Shown here piece by piece: positions 23,767 through 35,631 of a stretch of DNA of 64,000 nucleotides (position 1 is its first letter; each line of letters opens with the position of its first letter). Source of the stretch: Gnomoniopsis sp. IMI 355080 (Eukaryota; Ascomycota; Sordariomycetes; Diaporthales; Gnomoniaceae). A program made the position numbers and the translations under genes. Below the pieces are notes generated by a model. That model searched no databases and was not told the DNA's origin. It saw nothing but the letters and a program-made list of their open reading frames with translations. The stretch is taken from positions 62,001 through 126,000 of the forward strand of contig JAPEVC010000079.1 of the NCBI GenBank assembly GCA_027946555.1, in the 5' to 3' direction.

Positions 23767-24908
23767 TTTGGCGAGAACCTAGGGGGATAGGAGCAAGTAG
23801 GTCTTCAATTGAACGTGTCGGGTTTGTAAATTCAGAATCGGCTCGTTGTCTTATAAAGATGAGGGGCTCTGAGAAATGGATTCCACTTGAGCAGGCCGCA
23901 TAATGACCTCGTGACGTCCCGCTATGGGGCTCTGACACGCTATATCTCTCCATCTCCGAAACCAATTGTACCGAGGAAACTAGACCCGGAGGCTGAAAAC
24001 TAGTGGTCAGTTAGAGAAAAGATAGAGGCAAAAGCCACACCATCAGCATACCGCTCGCAACCATCGGACAGTTTATCCGCTGCCGGCATTTTGCGGAGTG
24101 GCCTGGATGCCACTATTTCGACCGCTGTGCGTACCGGACTGCCGGAGTCATGTTTCCCCGCAGCAATTACCCCAGACCCCATACCCCGGATTGAGGCGAT
24201 CAGTGGAGATACCGATGGGGTGGTAGACCCGAGTCGGCGAGTCCCGACAACATTCCAATTAATTCACATTGACAACGGGGGGACATTGCACAAACAAGCC
24301 TTGGTTGCAAGTTGTTCGAGGTCTTGCCCAAGTGCAACGATCAGCTCATTATTGTTTCAAACGTTGAGAGGAATGGGAAAAGACATTACATTCGCCTGTC
24401 CTCAACGGCTGGGACCTCGGGATGTTATGCCACAATTTGTCGATTCTGGGGCCACGCAAGGCCGGGAACTTAGTCGTCCCGAACGCAAAATATATTCAGG
24501 CTCAGCTCTTGCGGAAGCCACACCTACCTCATGAGCTGCCTCTCAAGTCCCCAGAAATTCCGATGTCCATAAGTGAATCTCCTTCCTTCTTCCCCTTCCC
24601 CAATGTGGTCCAAAAAAAAAATAACGGCACTCTAAACCGTTCCGTGAACCCTCTCCAGGCGAGGCGCCGTCATCAACAGAGCGCCAGAGATCCGGCAACT
24701 GGAGCTGGCTGCTGCCAGCTCCTCAGGGACGACCTTAAAAACGCTTGATCAAGAATCCTGATTCTGACGGTGTTCACAACGGATGATATAATGCTGGTAT
24801 ACATATCAGTCAGAGTATTATCGATTTCAGGGTAACTGAATTACTCATTCTCATTTTTCTTAGTCTTTCTGATCCTGGCTATAACGTGGCTTTGAGAAAA
24901 TTAGAGTG
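23767..24908. other. Intergenic, P450 promoter side
   Basis: Contains the promoter of the P450 (minus strand) and the 3' flank of the HET gene (also minus). Frames at 24091-24534 and 24422-24748 have no recognisable content. Confidence 0.5.
23851..23857 (-). promoter_or_regulatory. TATA-like element of the P450 gene
   Basis: Read on the minus strand this is TTTATAA, 85 bp upstream of the P450 ATG at 23766. Position and orientation fit a core promoter; no transcript data are available. Confidence 0.35.
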
Positions 24909-26804
24909 TCAGACAATCCTGTATGTGACAAACATGTCTCGCGTTTCTTCTCCGTATGTGACTTCTTTTTTCATCAGACCATGAACGAACGCATTACCTA
25001 TGAACTTGAACATGGTTCCATGAGCTCTTAGCACATAGATAGAGCCAGGGCTACCAGCCAAGCGAACAAAGACGTCTTCTTGTTGTGCCCGACGGGGTGC
25101 CAAAGCCAAACTTCCGTCTTTTGTTAGGGAGAGATTTCTCCCTGTGGTGTGGCACTGGTCAGTCAACTCTGCCGCTAGATCCCGATCCCTTGTCTTGTCT
25201 AGCTCTGTGTGCAAGTCCACCGTCGCTCGCGTTTCATCTTGACCATAGTTGTCGCTGGTGACAAGCTGAATGGCTTGATAGACATCCCTGAGAGCCTGAG
25301 AAGCCTTCTTCATTGCGTCCTTCGCAGCAACTGGCCAGTACTCGTCCGTCATGAGCGTCTGGCAAAGTACAGCGAACGCATAGTCGTGATCGTCGAACAA
25401 GTCGATTATTTCATCCACCATTATTTTCAAAGTCTTCCACGTCGCCACTGACTGCGGTGAGCCCAAGCTGAAGTCATAAAGTGCAAGGTTTCTCTCCAGA
25501 GATGCGAGGCTGATGCCTTTGACAACCAGAATAGACTGCTCCAGAGAGTCCGATGACTCAAAGTCGACCGTGCCGACATCAACGCTCGGGTATGTTATTG
25601 TGACATCCATGTACGAGGAGTTGACGACGGAGTAGGGTTCAGATTCAAAATCTGGTACCCAAGTAGGAAATGTTGGATCTTTAGGCCCATCCATACCCAC
25701 ATAATCCAGTACATCCAACCAATCGACCTGCCCATGCCTTCTCTGACTCTTGATATATTGAATCGCAAGGTCTGTGAAACCTCTCGCTGGAGCAGCTGAA
25801 TAGCTGGGAACGATGTCTAGCTCAGCTGCGTCCTCAGCCAAGCCGAGTATGCTGTATATCTTGTCCACGCTCTTGCGACAACGAAAGCTGCAAGAGAAGT
25901 ACCTCATGAGCGGGTATAGCTTGAGTGTTGAATCTGTAGGCTCGACCTGGACACCGACCCCTGCATCCCTTGATTGGAGAACTTTAGATCGTACGAAGGC
26001 GAGCCACGATAGACTGGCGCAATACGTGATCTTTGGAATCACGTCTGCCCACGACATTTCGCCGAGAATTCCAAAACAATCCCACGGGATCAGGCGTACG
26101 CCTCTCAAAAAGACCCCGTGATTGTTCAACACATTTTCTTGTACGAGCCATAACCTTGTCAGCCAATCTGTAGATATGATACGTTTATCCAGATGCTCCC
26201 AGGCTGGATTGTTCATGACTTCTTTCGGGTATCGTAGCTCGATGGGAATAATAGCCTGTCTTCGTTTTGTGTTGTTGATGGAGCGGTAGGCCTCCATGAC
26301 CTCGTCTCTTGTGCGGCACTTGAACACGCTAGCCTTTTCGTATTTTCGATACAGTAGCATCGCGAGGTTGATTGCATCACTGTCGCCCACTGCCTCAGGC
26401 CCGATGTATGTAACGACTTGGCTTGCTCTTCGATATATCTCGCCCATTCTCATCACTTGCTTGCTCTTCTCCACGTCGTCATGCTGGTTGATGCAGATCT
26501 GGTCGATCCAAAAGGTCTTTGGCTGCACATCGTCGCAATCCCGAAGATCTTGCAAAGCATGATAGAGGTTTTCAGTCAGAACTATCCGGCGATGGAAGCC
26601 GTCCACCTCCAGTGGAAATGTTTGTAGGAAACCGCCCCAGACGTAACTTAGGGCGATGTATCTGGCATCATGCGAATTGACGTGTCGCAACTGACACCGG
26701 AGGGGCTCTCGTGGATTGCTGAGGAGGTCCACAACTCGGATGTCACCATCTTCCAAAGGTTTGTATGTATAATACGAGTATGTCCCCGGGTGCATCATGA
26801 TCAA
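24909..26804 (-). CDS. HET-domain (heterokaryon incompatibility) protein
   Basis: Intronless gene of 631 residues. The N-terminal HET domain shows the three signature blocks: YIALSYVWGG (about 49-58), FWIDQICINQHD (about 98-109) and MGEIYRRASQVVTYIG (about 123-138). The following region through about 350 has the usual extended HET arrangement (WLTRLWLVQE, FSCSFRCRKSVDKIYSILGLAED). The last 250 residues have no recognised domain, although GNAFVHGLM near the C-terminus is a common end motif of this family. HET proteins control death reactions on fusion of unlike hyphae; most genomes carry dozens, many of unknown function. ATGs at 26804, 26798 and 26795 are all possible starts. Probably cytosolic. 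Confidence 0.93.
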   Translation of the reverse strand: MIMMHPGTYSYYTYKPLEDGDIRVVDLLSNPREPLRCQLRHVNSHDARYIALSYVWGGFLQTFPLEVDGFHRRIVLTENLYHALQDLRDCDDVQPKTFWIDQICINQHDDVEKSKQVMRMGEIYRRASQVVTYIGPEAVGDSDAINLAMLLYRKYEKASVFKCRTRDEVMEAYRSINNTKRRQAIIPIELRYPKEVMNNPAWEHLDKRIISTDWLTRLWLVQENVLNNHGVFLRGVRLIPWDCFGILGEMSWADVIPKITYCASLSWLAFVRSKVLQSRDAGVGVQVEPTDSTLKLYPLMRYFSCSFRCRKSVDKIYSILGLAEDAAELDIVPSYSAAPARGFTDLAIQYIKSQRRHGQVDWLDVLDYVGMDGPKDPTFPTWVPDFESEPYSVVNSSYMDVTITYPSVDVGTVDFESSDSLEQSILVVKGISLASLERNLALYDFSLGSPQSVATWKTLKIMVDEIIDLFDDHDYAFAVLCQTLMTDEYWPVAAKDAMKKASQALRDVYQAIQLVTSDNYGQDETRATVDLHTELDKTRDRDLAAELTDQCHTTGRNLSLTKDGSLALAPRRAQQEDVFVRLAGSPGSIYVLRAHGTMFKFIGNAFVHGLMKKEVTYGEETRDMFVTYRIV

Positions 26805-28461
26805 ACTGACGTTCCGGATGAATAGTATCGACTGAGCTCACCGAAAGGGATGGAGTTGAAGCTGCCGACAACCCGGACTTCAAGCACTTGATCTTCACGT
26901 TGTATCTACCATGGAGATCAGTACGTAAGTTCAATTGGTTGGCTACCTAAGTACAAAGGCGATATGGTTGGGGACATTTGTCCTGAGCACACGGATGGAG
27001 AGCACACGGATGGAGAGCCCAGCGAATCAGCTGATGTATATCTCGAGAATGCATTGAGAGCTGCATAATCTCATGTGGGCCCACCACTGTTGCAACAAGA
27101 ACGCCTGGAATTGTAAGGAGGCCAATGATAGCGCTCCTACAATTGGCGGAAAGAAAAACCAAGCTTTGGTATATGCCTGGGTACCTATAAGCAGGTAACC
27201 CCGGTTTAGAGGTATTGATCAGATGGGCCTCCAGCTAATACTCGGTAGGTTCCCCAAGTGGCGTTATTCCACGTTATGGCTCATGGGAGACTCCATGAGC
27301 AATGAGTATGGTTCGTATTGTTTTTCTTTAACATATCGGGCTCATTCTCTGCCACTAGTATGCTGTGCTTGTTCGGAAAAGGTCCGGTCGATTGATAATG
27401 CCTGAACTATGCAAACGAGATAGCGTTGGAAGGATAAGGAAACTACTGGCGAAGAGTTCATTGATATAGTATATGGAAAACTTCGTAGTGGTCGCAGAAA
27501 GACTGGATTTCGTTATTGAGAATTTCTTCGTCTCCTTTCGCCCACACGGTAAGTATGACAGATAGGTTACCTACAAGCACTAATCGACGACAAAGGCACT
27601 TACACGGATTATTGGAGAAAGACTATCGAAATTACCTCTGAGTTCAATCATGAAATAGTTCTTTGCAGCATTGATGTAAGAATCAAGTTGGTTGTGACCC
27701 GTGGATTCTTATTCATTTCAGCTTTTCCCTCCCACTTTACCTCAAGGTTTTGACGCCACAAAGCCTTATTCCCGACTTTATAAATCACGTTTGTTTATCT
27801 AGGTATCTTCCTGCTCCCCAAAAGATGATTTCCCCCTCCCAACCGCGTGCCACTGGTGAAATGTTGTCTTGGTGCAATGGAGACCCTCGTCTGATGACAA
27901 TTTCTTTTTCGATATGTTGACTAGGTATGGGTATCAGGCCAATACGACTACATAGGTTGTGACTTGACACAGTAGCTTACTTCTGGCCGTCTTATAGGTA
28001 ACTCACGACTCTGGTGGTCCCAGGTACAGCGGTACATGTCTGCTTCCAGAGTGTCCAGGTGGTCAGTCAATCTACGCAACCAATCCAGGGCCTCCGTTGG
28101 GTCGAGTTGATGCCGGCCCATAATTACTTGTCTGGGATGATGATGGCTCTTGTTACGGGTGCTTTGGAGAACGGGCATCTTGGGGAGGTCAAGAGGATTC
28201 CAGCTAGCGGGCCAGAACCGACTCGGGCGATATTCAATACATACGTCATCGGCCGTATGGATTTTCACTTGGAACGACAAGACTTCGACCAACGATACAC
28301 CCAAGCATCGGTTTTTGGCTCCGTAGACTCTCAAAAACGAAAAGGAGCTATTTAGTTAGGCACCTATCACACACATCTAAAAGAAAAGCCCGGCACCAAG
28401 GTGAATAGTGTCGACCCTCAACCCGCGAGCCGCTTTCCTGCACCTGAGATCAACATAAAAC
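26805..28461. other. Divergent intergenic region, HET and gluconokinase promoters
   Basis: Contains the upstream regions of two divergent genes. A short tandem duplication of a 15-bp unit lies at 26985-27014. Opposing frames at 27948-28334 (-) and 28014-28355 (+) are the longest in the stretch, but neither has a domain. Confidence 0.5.
26985..27014. repeat. 15-bp tandem duplication
   Basis: Two perfect head-to-tail copies of GAGCACACGGATGGA, followed by a partial third beginning GAG. It lies about 180 bp upstream of the HET gene start, in its promoter. Confidence 0.85.
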
Positions 28462-29107
28462 ATGGCAGACAAGACAAAGCCCACAGAAGACCGTCCACGC
28501 TATGTATTGTTCTTCACCGGTCCAACAGCATGCGGAAAGTCGACCGTTGCGAAATATGTAGCAGATCAGCTCAACCTCTCGTTTCTGGAAGGTGACGATG
28601 TGGGAAAACCCCCCCTCCATGTGTTCCGAGCCTGACCTCATTTCTCCTGACTGACTCTCCGACTAGTTCCACCCTCAAGCCAACGTCGAGAAAATGCACC
28701 GCGGTGAGCCTCTCACCGATGCTGATCGTCAAGGCTGGCTGTTCGCCCTCCGGGACCACGAGACTGCACACCCACCCGGAGACAAGACGCGTCATCTCGT
28801 CATCACATGCAGTGCGCTCAAGCGTCAGTACCGGGATATCTTGCGTGAAGGATCTGAGCAGAGTTCCAACTTGAGGGTACGATTCATATTCCTCATTGCG
28901 CCAGAAGAGGTGTTGAAGAAGAGGGCGAGGGAGAGGAAGGGCCATTTTGCGGGTGAAATCTTGGTGCATAGTCAATTTGAGAGTCTGGAAATTCCTGGGA
29001 AAGATGAGATGGATGTTGTTAGTGTCGAAGTTAATAGAGGCCTTGACAAGGTGGAGCAGGAGGCATGGGTTAAGGTGAAGGAGATTTTGCAGGAGGACGG
29101 GGCCTAG
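28462..29107 (+). CDS. Gluconokinase
   Basis: Two exons, 28462-28599 and 28667-29107, encode 192 residues, the usual size for this kinase. The 67-bp intron (GTGGGA donor, CTGAC branch) joins EGDD to FHPQANVEKM, the conserved substrate-binding block of gluconokinases. The P-loop GPTACGKST is at residues 20-28. CSALKRQYRDILR and RKGHF follow in family order, and LDSQ-type sequence appears as VHSQFESLE. It phosphorylates gluconate to 6-phosphogluconate, feeding the pentose phosphate pathway in the cytosol. The ATG at 28462 is the first in frame ahead of a short charged leader. The HET gene diverges on the left; the MDR reductase follows on the same strand after 624 bp. Confidence 0.94.
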
Positions 29108-29731
29108 ATCAATACATACCTCAAATAGGTTGGCATCCAACTTGAGACACGCAGCACGCTTGCAGGAAGTGGAGATGTTGGTGAATGCTGTACTACGAGA
29201 GCACAGTAATTTACTTGGCACTACTAATAGGCAATTGTGATGCTATATTTGAAATTTGAAAGTTATCCGTACGCAGATTACCCCTACACCTATATATAAA
29301 ACCTTGGAACTTGTATGAGGTAAAGACACCTTTTGTTCCTTTTTCTATGTTTCCCGAGGTCGTTCGCCACTAATTCTTTTTGTTTTCTTAAGAAGATACC
29401 CCCCAAAGACAAACAACAACCGCCATGCTTCGTTTGAAATCGAACTTGATGTCAGTTAAATAAGAACTAGGATGATTAATTAGTTGTTCAAGATGCTGAT
29501 AAGATGTGGTGGTGGTTTCGCCTTCCCATAGAGCAGAGGAGGTGACGTCGGAGCCCGGAAATAAACCCTCGCCGACAACCTCGGCTCCCGAGTCGCGAAA
29601 AGGGACGCTTCAACAGACCTCGGCCAAACTTGGTTCACCAACATCGATCTCTCCATCACTTACCTCTTTTACATAACTCTTTTTTGTATCCTTATTCTAC
29701 CCGTCAAGACACGGTCAGTATCTCATCCACC
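29108..29731. other. Intergenic, MDR reductase promoter
   Basis: Short upstream region with a CT-rich tract (about 29640-29700) just before the MDR reductase start, typical of fungal core promoters. No gene seen. Confidence 0.55.
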
Positions 29732-30983
29732 ATGTCTCAATCCCTCTCTCTCGTTCTCGCCGAGCGCCCCTCAGGGCCCATCATCCCAGGCCAAACCTTC
29801 CACCAAAAGCGCACACCCATCCCTCCACCCTCCACCCTGCAAGATGGCCAAGTCCTTCTCGAAACCCTCTACCTCTCCCTTGACCCGGCTATGCGCGGCT
29901 GGCTCGACGACGTCCGTTCCTACGTCCCGCCGGTGCAAATCGGCGAGACCATGCGCGGGTCGGTCATTGCGCGCGTGCTAGCTTCCAAGTCACCACGCGC
30001 AGCCGCCGGGGACCTGGTGGTGGCCAGCACAGGATGGCGTGAGACCGCCGTCGCGGGGCCAAAGGAGTTCGAGACGGTGACGGAGATATTCTCCGGCCCG
30101 CCACCGAAGGGAGGTTTCAAGGTGACGGACTTGCAGGGCGTGTTGGGACTCACAGGGCTGACGGCGTATTTTGGGATGGAGACGATTGGGAAGCCGAAGA
30201 AGGGTGAGACGGTGGTGGTAAGTGGAGCTGCTGGTGCGACGGGGTCTGTCGCTGGGCAGATGGCCAAGATTGCTGGGGCCAAGGTTGTGGGAATTGCAGG
30301 CAGCGACGACAAGTGTCGTTGGCTGGAAAAGGAGTTGGGCTTTGATGTCTGTCTTAATTACAAGGACAAGGACTTCAAAAAGAAGTTCAAGGAGGCTACG
30401 CCAGGGTACATTGATGTGTATTGGGATAATGGTAAGCCGGGCCGCGGTCCACCGACCTCTTGTGCACCTGAGCATCGAGTGGGCTGATCATACTGGATTA
30501 GTGGGTGGTGATATCCTCGACATGGCATTGGCAAGGGCGAAGCCATTCTCGCGCTTCGTGATGTGCGGTGCCATCAGCCAGTACAATGCGAAAGAACCCA
30601 GGGGACCAAGGGTGAGTCTCGCCCGCTGGAAAGGGCGCATTCGGGGCCTGTGTCTCCGTACTGACGACCATTCTTAGCAAATCTCCAAAGTCATCACCCA
30701 GCGCATCCGCATGGAAGGTTTCATTGTCTTTGACCACGTCAAGGAGTACGCGGCCGCTCGCAAGCAGCTGGCGCAGTGGTTGGCGGAAGGCAAGATCAAG
30801 AGACAAGAGACGATTGTCAAGGGCGGTCTGAAGGTGGCCGAGCAGGCACTGGTGAATTTATTCCAGGGTGGAAACACAGGTCGGCACTGCAGTTCCGGAT
30901 TCCATTTTGAGCGATATGGCTGACGATGATCAGGGAAACTACTTGTCGAAGTAAAGTTTCCCGAGACGACGAGCAAGCTTTGA
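29732..30983 (+). CDS. NADPH-dependent MDR reductase (LTB4 dehydrogenase/prostaglandin reductase-like)
   Basis: Four exons, 29732-30431, 30502-30611, 30678-30879 and 30934-30983, encode 353 residues; the introns are 70, 66 and 54 bp. Joins give YWDN-VGGDILD, KEPRGPR-QISKVI and GGNTG-KLLVEVKFPE, as expected for the family. The N-terminal catalytic fold contains YLSLDPAMRGW and a VGE-type segment. The Rossmann segment VVVSGAAGATGSVAGQ (about 162-177) and GIAGSDDKCRWL bind NADPH. It lacks the zinc ligands of true alcohol dehydrogenases. Members reduce carbon-carbon double bonds of enones, alkenals or oxidised lipids; a detoxification role is likely but inferred. No targeting signal. The final coding exon is only 50 bases. 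Confidence 0.92.
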
Positions 30984-31954
30984 AAAGGGCAAAGAGTGAG
31001 TCCAATTGTCCACTAGCTTTGCCGCAAGGAGCAGGTGTTATTCCTGTTATCTACCCAAGGGAGTTACGAGGTCGAAAGCCAGCATGACCAAAAAGAAAAG
31101 CCCCGTGAATGCAAGGGATGACTGTCGACTATTGAGACATTTGTGGTGGCAGTCCTGGAAGAGTAGGAGTATGACGAGGTCGTGTCTACTGTCCTCGAAT
31201 CAAGTATGTAAGATCCCGATGTCCTTCGGGCGCACAATCTGCGAAGTGATTTGTGGAATTGCCAAAAGACTTGCGGCTCAAGGCCGACGAATGTGAATTG
31301 CGCTAGCAGATATGTCCTTCAGGTTTCCTCGCTGTTACCATGGCTGCATGATAGAGTGGACGTCAATCCTTTTTCACCGTGAATTCCTCCTATCAGTGCA
31401 TATTATAGTAGTTTCTGTTGTTTGTTCTTGCGACATATACCCCGTCCTGAGAATTTTTCCCTGTTCTAGACGAGCGATGATGCTATTCATTGCCAGTTCG
31501 GTAAATTAGACGCTGGAATTCCGAAGGCAAAATGTAGCCATCGGAGATAATCAACCTGCATATCTGCCAGCCGGCCTGCCAGCCTACAACCCTCCCTGTC
31601 AGTATGCAAGTGTGCTCACTTCTTACGCGCTTGCGACTGCAGCTGTCCAACAGGAATTGCAGGCTTGCACCCTTACAATCTCTTTTTTCCCAACGGTCCT
31701 CTTCACTTTTAAGTTGTTTCAAGTTGAAAAGGCGCAATGTTTATAACTTTTCCATCCAATAACTTGCGTGCTTGCCGCGTGGCCGCGCCGCCGCCACGAG
31801 ACAGAAAAATTCATCTTATTATAATTAATAAAGAACGACCCGGTGTCAAATATTCTGTCAAATAACTGTCATCCGACCTCGCTAGAATTTTGGAACAACA
31901 TCCCTATGTCGATCCCATCCACACCAAGCCCCTTTTGTGTTGTGGTCCAAAGCC
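30984..31954. other. Intergenic region before GH49 gene
   Basis: No supported gene. It holds the 3' flank of the MDR reductase and the promoter of the GH49 gene. Short frames at 31006-31296 and 31483-31737 are not gene-like. Confidence 0.55.
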
Positions 31955-33889
31955 ATGCTTTTTCCATCTTTTCCGCCCGCTCATAGCGCGTGGCTTGCAG
32001 CAGTGGGTTTAACACTCATTCGCACTGCTCACGCATCGCAGACTTTGAACACTACAGCCTCTTGTGCAGAGTTGAGGACTTGGTGGCACGACAATGGGGA
32101 GGTCAACTTCGACACCGCTGTGCAGGAAGGGAATGTGCGGCAGTCTCATCTGTACTCGTCCTGGGTGAGCTCCTTTAATGCCAGCTCAGATGAGACATTG
32201 TAAGGAAAGAGTCCGTCGTGCGCTGCATGTATTTCTCTCTAACAAATGCGCAATGCCAGTTATCAGTCGTTTGTGTATGAGACAATACCTCGAAATGGAC
32301 AGGGAAATATTGTCGTACCAGGCAATTTGAGCTCAGTGACCACTGCCAGCGACTCAATAACAATAGAGGCCGACATCAAGATCACCATGGCCTGGACCTC
32401 GTTCCTTTACAGTACCGACGCCGTGATCAAAATTTCACGAGCAAACAACGGCAGCACTGCCAGCAACGTCGTCATTCGACCGGCCAGCTCGGACCTCAAT
32501 GTGACGGATGACGGCGAGGGCAACGTCTACGTTCACGTTCCTTACCGTGCAGAGGGCTACAAGTTCTCCGTCGAGTTCCAGGACAACCTCTACAGTTACC
32601 GCGACAACTGTGACTCAACTGAGTGCGACTTTGCGCAAGATCTGCACCCCGACGGGCCAAACTACCTCGCGAACTTTACTGATGACAATCCTGTTATGAG
32701 TGTGGAGCCACACGATAGTCTACTCATCTTCGCCAGCCCCTTTCCTACGGCTGATGTCGTTCCAGAACAGATAGCCAACCAGACATATGTGGTCAGTCCC
32801 GGGCTGGTGCCTGATCTGAGCGGTATCAACAATACGGTCGTCTACTTCGTGCCAGGGACCTACTGGATGACAGCCACCGACCACCTTGTCCTCTCGCCTT
32901 CTGTAAATTGGGTGCACCTAGACGCAGGTGCCTACGTCAAAGGCGCGATCCAATTCACCACCGAAGCAGCCACCATTAAAGCAACAGGCCACGGCGTGCT
33001 CTCGGGCGAACAGTACGTCTACCAAGCCAACACCGCCTCGGGCTACACAAACAACCAATCAAACATCGACGGCCTACGCATGTGGAGCGGATACAGCACC
33101 TCGGGCAAACAGCAGACCTTCATCCTACAAGGCCCCACCACCAACGCCCCGCCGTTCAACAGCGTCGACTTTGAAGGCGACATCGACTCCATCAGCATCT
33201 TCCAGCGCGACTACAAGCAAGTCGGTGCCTTTTTTGGCCAGACGGACGGCACGACGCTGTACACGGGCTCCCGCGTCGCCGACACCTTCTACCATAGCAA
33301 CGACGACACCATCAAGACGTACGGGTCCAACATCACGGTGAGCGACGTCGTCGTGTGGAAGGGCAAGACGGCGCCGACGATCCAGTTCGGCTGGGCGAGC
33401 CGGAACATCTCCAACGTCACCGTGGACGGGATTGATATCATTCACATGAAGTACAACAGCAACGAATCGCACCCCAGCATCATCGGGGCAAATCAGCTGT
33501 ACGATGTACCTGAGACGCAGACAAACACGGCGGATCTGTGTAGTACGATTCGGGATGTATACTTTGGCAACATTCGCGCCGAGGGCATCAGTGGAAACCT
33601 GATGCGCATCGTGCCGCTGGCCAATTTCGTTAATGTCACCGTGGAGAATGTTAGTATTGAGGTATTTGGTGCGGCTAGCACGGGGATTCATCAGAGTCAG
33701 CTTCCCACGTGGACGGACGCAGATGGCAACGAAGTTAGTATCGCTGGTTTCACGGTTACGAATTTCACGGTGGCGGGCAAGATGATTGCAGAAGTCTTTG
33801 AGAACTATGGGGCGAATAAGTTGGGGGCGATGAATATTGCTCCACAGCTGTTGGTGAACAAGAGTGTGAAGGTGACGCTGCCCTCTTGA
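31955..33889 (+). CDS. Secreted glycoside hydrolase family 49 (dextranase/isopullulanase-like)
   Basis: Two exons, 31955-32199 and 32260-33889, encode 624 residues. The 60-bp intron (CTAAC branch) joins DET-FYQSFVYETIPRNG. A signal peptide of about 29 residues ends near AHAS. An N-terminal beta-sandwich (to about 230) precedes a right-handed beta-helix. Catalytic-site sequence is intact: Asp411 in GQTDGT, and Asp430-Asp431 in YHSNDDTIKTYG. The 19/20-residue spacing equals that of the three catalytic aspartates of Penicillium dextranase. WKGKTAPTIQFGW follows. GH49 enzymes cleave alpha-1,6 links in dextran or alpha-1,4 links in pullulan. Many N-glycosylation sequons support secretion. The upstream GTG at 31937 is not needed; the ATG gives the signal peptide. 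Confidence 0.93.
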
Positions 33890-35108
33890 TCATGATCATC
33901 TTCAGATGGTGTTCTGGGCTTAAGGTGTTAAACCGGACGGGTGGGAATTTGGATTGATTTACTTTTCGGAACGTGGGAATTGGGATACGAAATTTTAGAG
34001 CCAAGACTGTACTCAAAGCGATAGACAGGATTTTTAGAACCAGGTAGGAAGCCAGCGCAACATTGCGCTTGGTATGACGATGTGAACGTTTTTGAGATCC
34101 ACTGTTGTACAAATGGATCACAATACTCGTTGCCTTTGTCCCCGAAGCGATCATCGTGACTTGCGAGGCTAGATAGACGACTAGGAACTTGGCACATTGC
34201 CTCCCTGTTTTCCACACTGAATTATTTCAAATTTCTCAATGTCAGAGTAAATCACCCTTTACATCAAAATTAATCACACAAAAGTGAACGAGCTGTAGGG
34301 AGCCTGGGCAGAAGCCTCGAGATGTTGTTGCAAATCGATACGATGGTTTCGTGGCCACACAGCGAGCTTCTCGAGTGCGTGAACTGGTCTTGACAGAGCA
34401 GAGGGGCATACAACAATCTGGGACCATGCCATGTAGACAGCTTTTGCACGAATGACCGCGTGCCATTCTTGGCCGCAGCTTCGCTTTCGGGAGAGGCGGG
34501 GGATGATAGAAGATGGTTTTGCTACATGGTTGGTCGGCATTATGGAGCTCCAAATAACCTTCTTCTAAACTACACAGTCAGATATATCTGTTTTGGCATC
34601 AAATTCCAGTATACCATCAAGGAAAGTCGAGGACATCCCTCGAAAGAACTGCCTTGAAACAGGGCAGGCCCGGAGTCTGTCAGCAATACGCCAGATTACT
34701 ACCATCAAATTGTTATGTTGAGAAAACGAGTTTCTTTACTTCTTTCCTTGGTGGATGGCGGCAGGCCACTGTCGAGGGAAGGATGTAATGCAATTAATAG
34801 CTGCTTTTGGGTCGTGGCCCATCGACCAAACCTAGGCCAGGTTGGAGGATTCCCCCCTTAAGGCTGACATATTGCCGTATCTGGCATCATTTTGGGTACG
34901 CATCCAAGGAACAACGACTGCTTCTTCTATGCTTTCCCACTTCACTAAAATTAGACATTCAACTTTGGCAATATAAAAAGACCTCACTCCTCTACTATAT
35001 GGCCTTACAGTCGCCAACTCTGCACCCACATCCATCTTGATTCAATTGCAGCCAGCCTTTATATCTCATTACTTGTCCGTCAAGACGCATATCTTTCTCA
35101 ATAACAAA
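33890..35108. other. Intergenic region between GH49 and small secreted protein
   Basis: No gene supported. Opposite-strand frames at 33765-34217 and 34242-34553 have no domain. The right end has a TATA box for the small secreted protein. Confidence 0.5.
34972..34978 (+). promoter_or_regulatory. TATA box of small secreted protein
   Basis: TATAAAA lies 137 bp upstream of the ATG at 35109, a good consensus and spacing for a strongly expressed fungal gene. Confidence 0.5.
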
Positions 35109-35631
35109 ATGTATGCCAATAAATCCCTCCTCAGCGCTGTCCTAGGTGCCATGTTGGCCGCATCGCCGATCATGGCCACCTCCACAGAAGTCAGCCTCAG
35201 CATGTATAGCAGCGCGGACTGCTCCGGGGATGGCGAGGCAGCCCTAGCGTCAGGAACCAAAGATTTGAGTGATAAACCCAGGCATTTGTGACTTTCGCTT
35301 TTTGGAAACAGTATTCAAAGCTTCCTCTGCATATTCACATGGGAAGTGCTAATGCCATTTTCTTCTTAGGCCTGTTTTGGTCCTGCCGATGATAACAAGG
35401 AATCGCTCGCAGCCTACGGCGCGTAAGTGGCGTATTTCCCTATCCATCCCGAGTCCTTTCTGTTTTTATTGTTGTTATCCCGGCTACTCATTCAATTATA
35501 CTAATATGTTGTCTAGTAACTGTGCCGTCACGACCTGGAGTGAAGCCGGTTGCGAGGGCACCAGCAAGGCCATTACTCTGAACGCGTGCGCCACTGGCGT
35601 GTATAGCTCTGTGTCTGTTCAATGTTCGTGA
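35109..35631 (+). CDS. Small secreted cysteine-containing protein, first intron unresolved
   Basis: The pieces are clear but the whole is not. Exon 1 from 35109 starts with a signal peptide (about residues 1-22) and MYSSADCSG. A middle exon, 35371-35422, encodes ACFGPADDNKESLAAYG. The last exon, 35518-35631, encodes NCAVTTWSEAGCEG and ends in SVSVQCS. The second intron (GTAAGT donor, phase 2) fits perfectly. The acceptor of the first intron (CTTCTTAG, with a CTAAT branch) needs a phase-0 donor. The only GTs between the cysteine motif and the in-frame stop at 35289 are in other phases. The gene therefore carries a frameshift, a sequencing error or an unusual donor. The pattern resembles small secreted fungal cysteine proteins; function unknown. 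Confidence 0.5.

Noticed and set aside
28014..28355. 113-codon frame before gluconokinase, and its antisense
   Set aside because: Both strands are open here, neither has motifs, and there is no clear start context.
33125..33691. 188-codon minus-strand frame
   Set aside because: Antisense shadow of the GH49 catalytic region.
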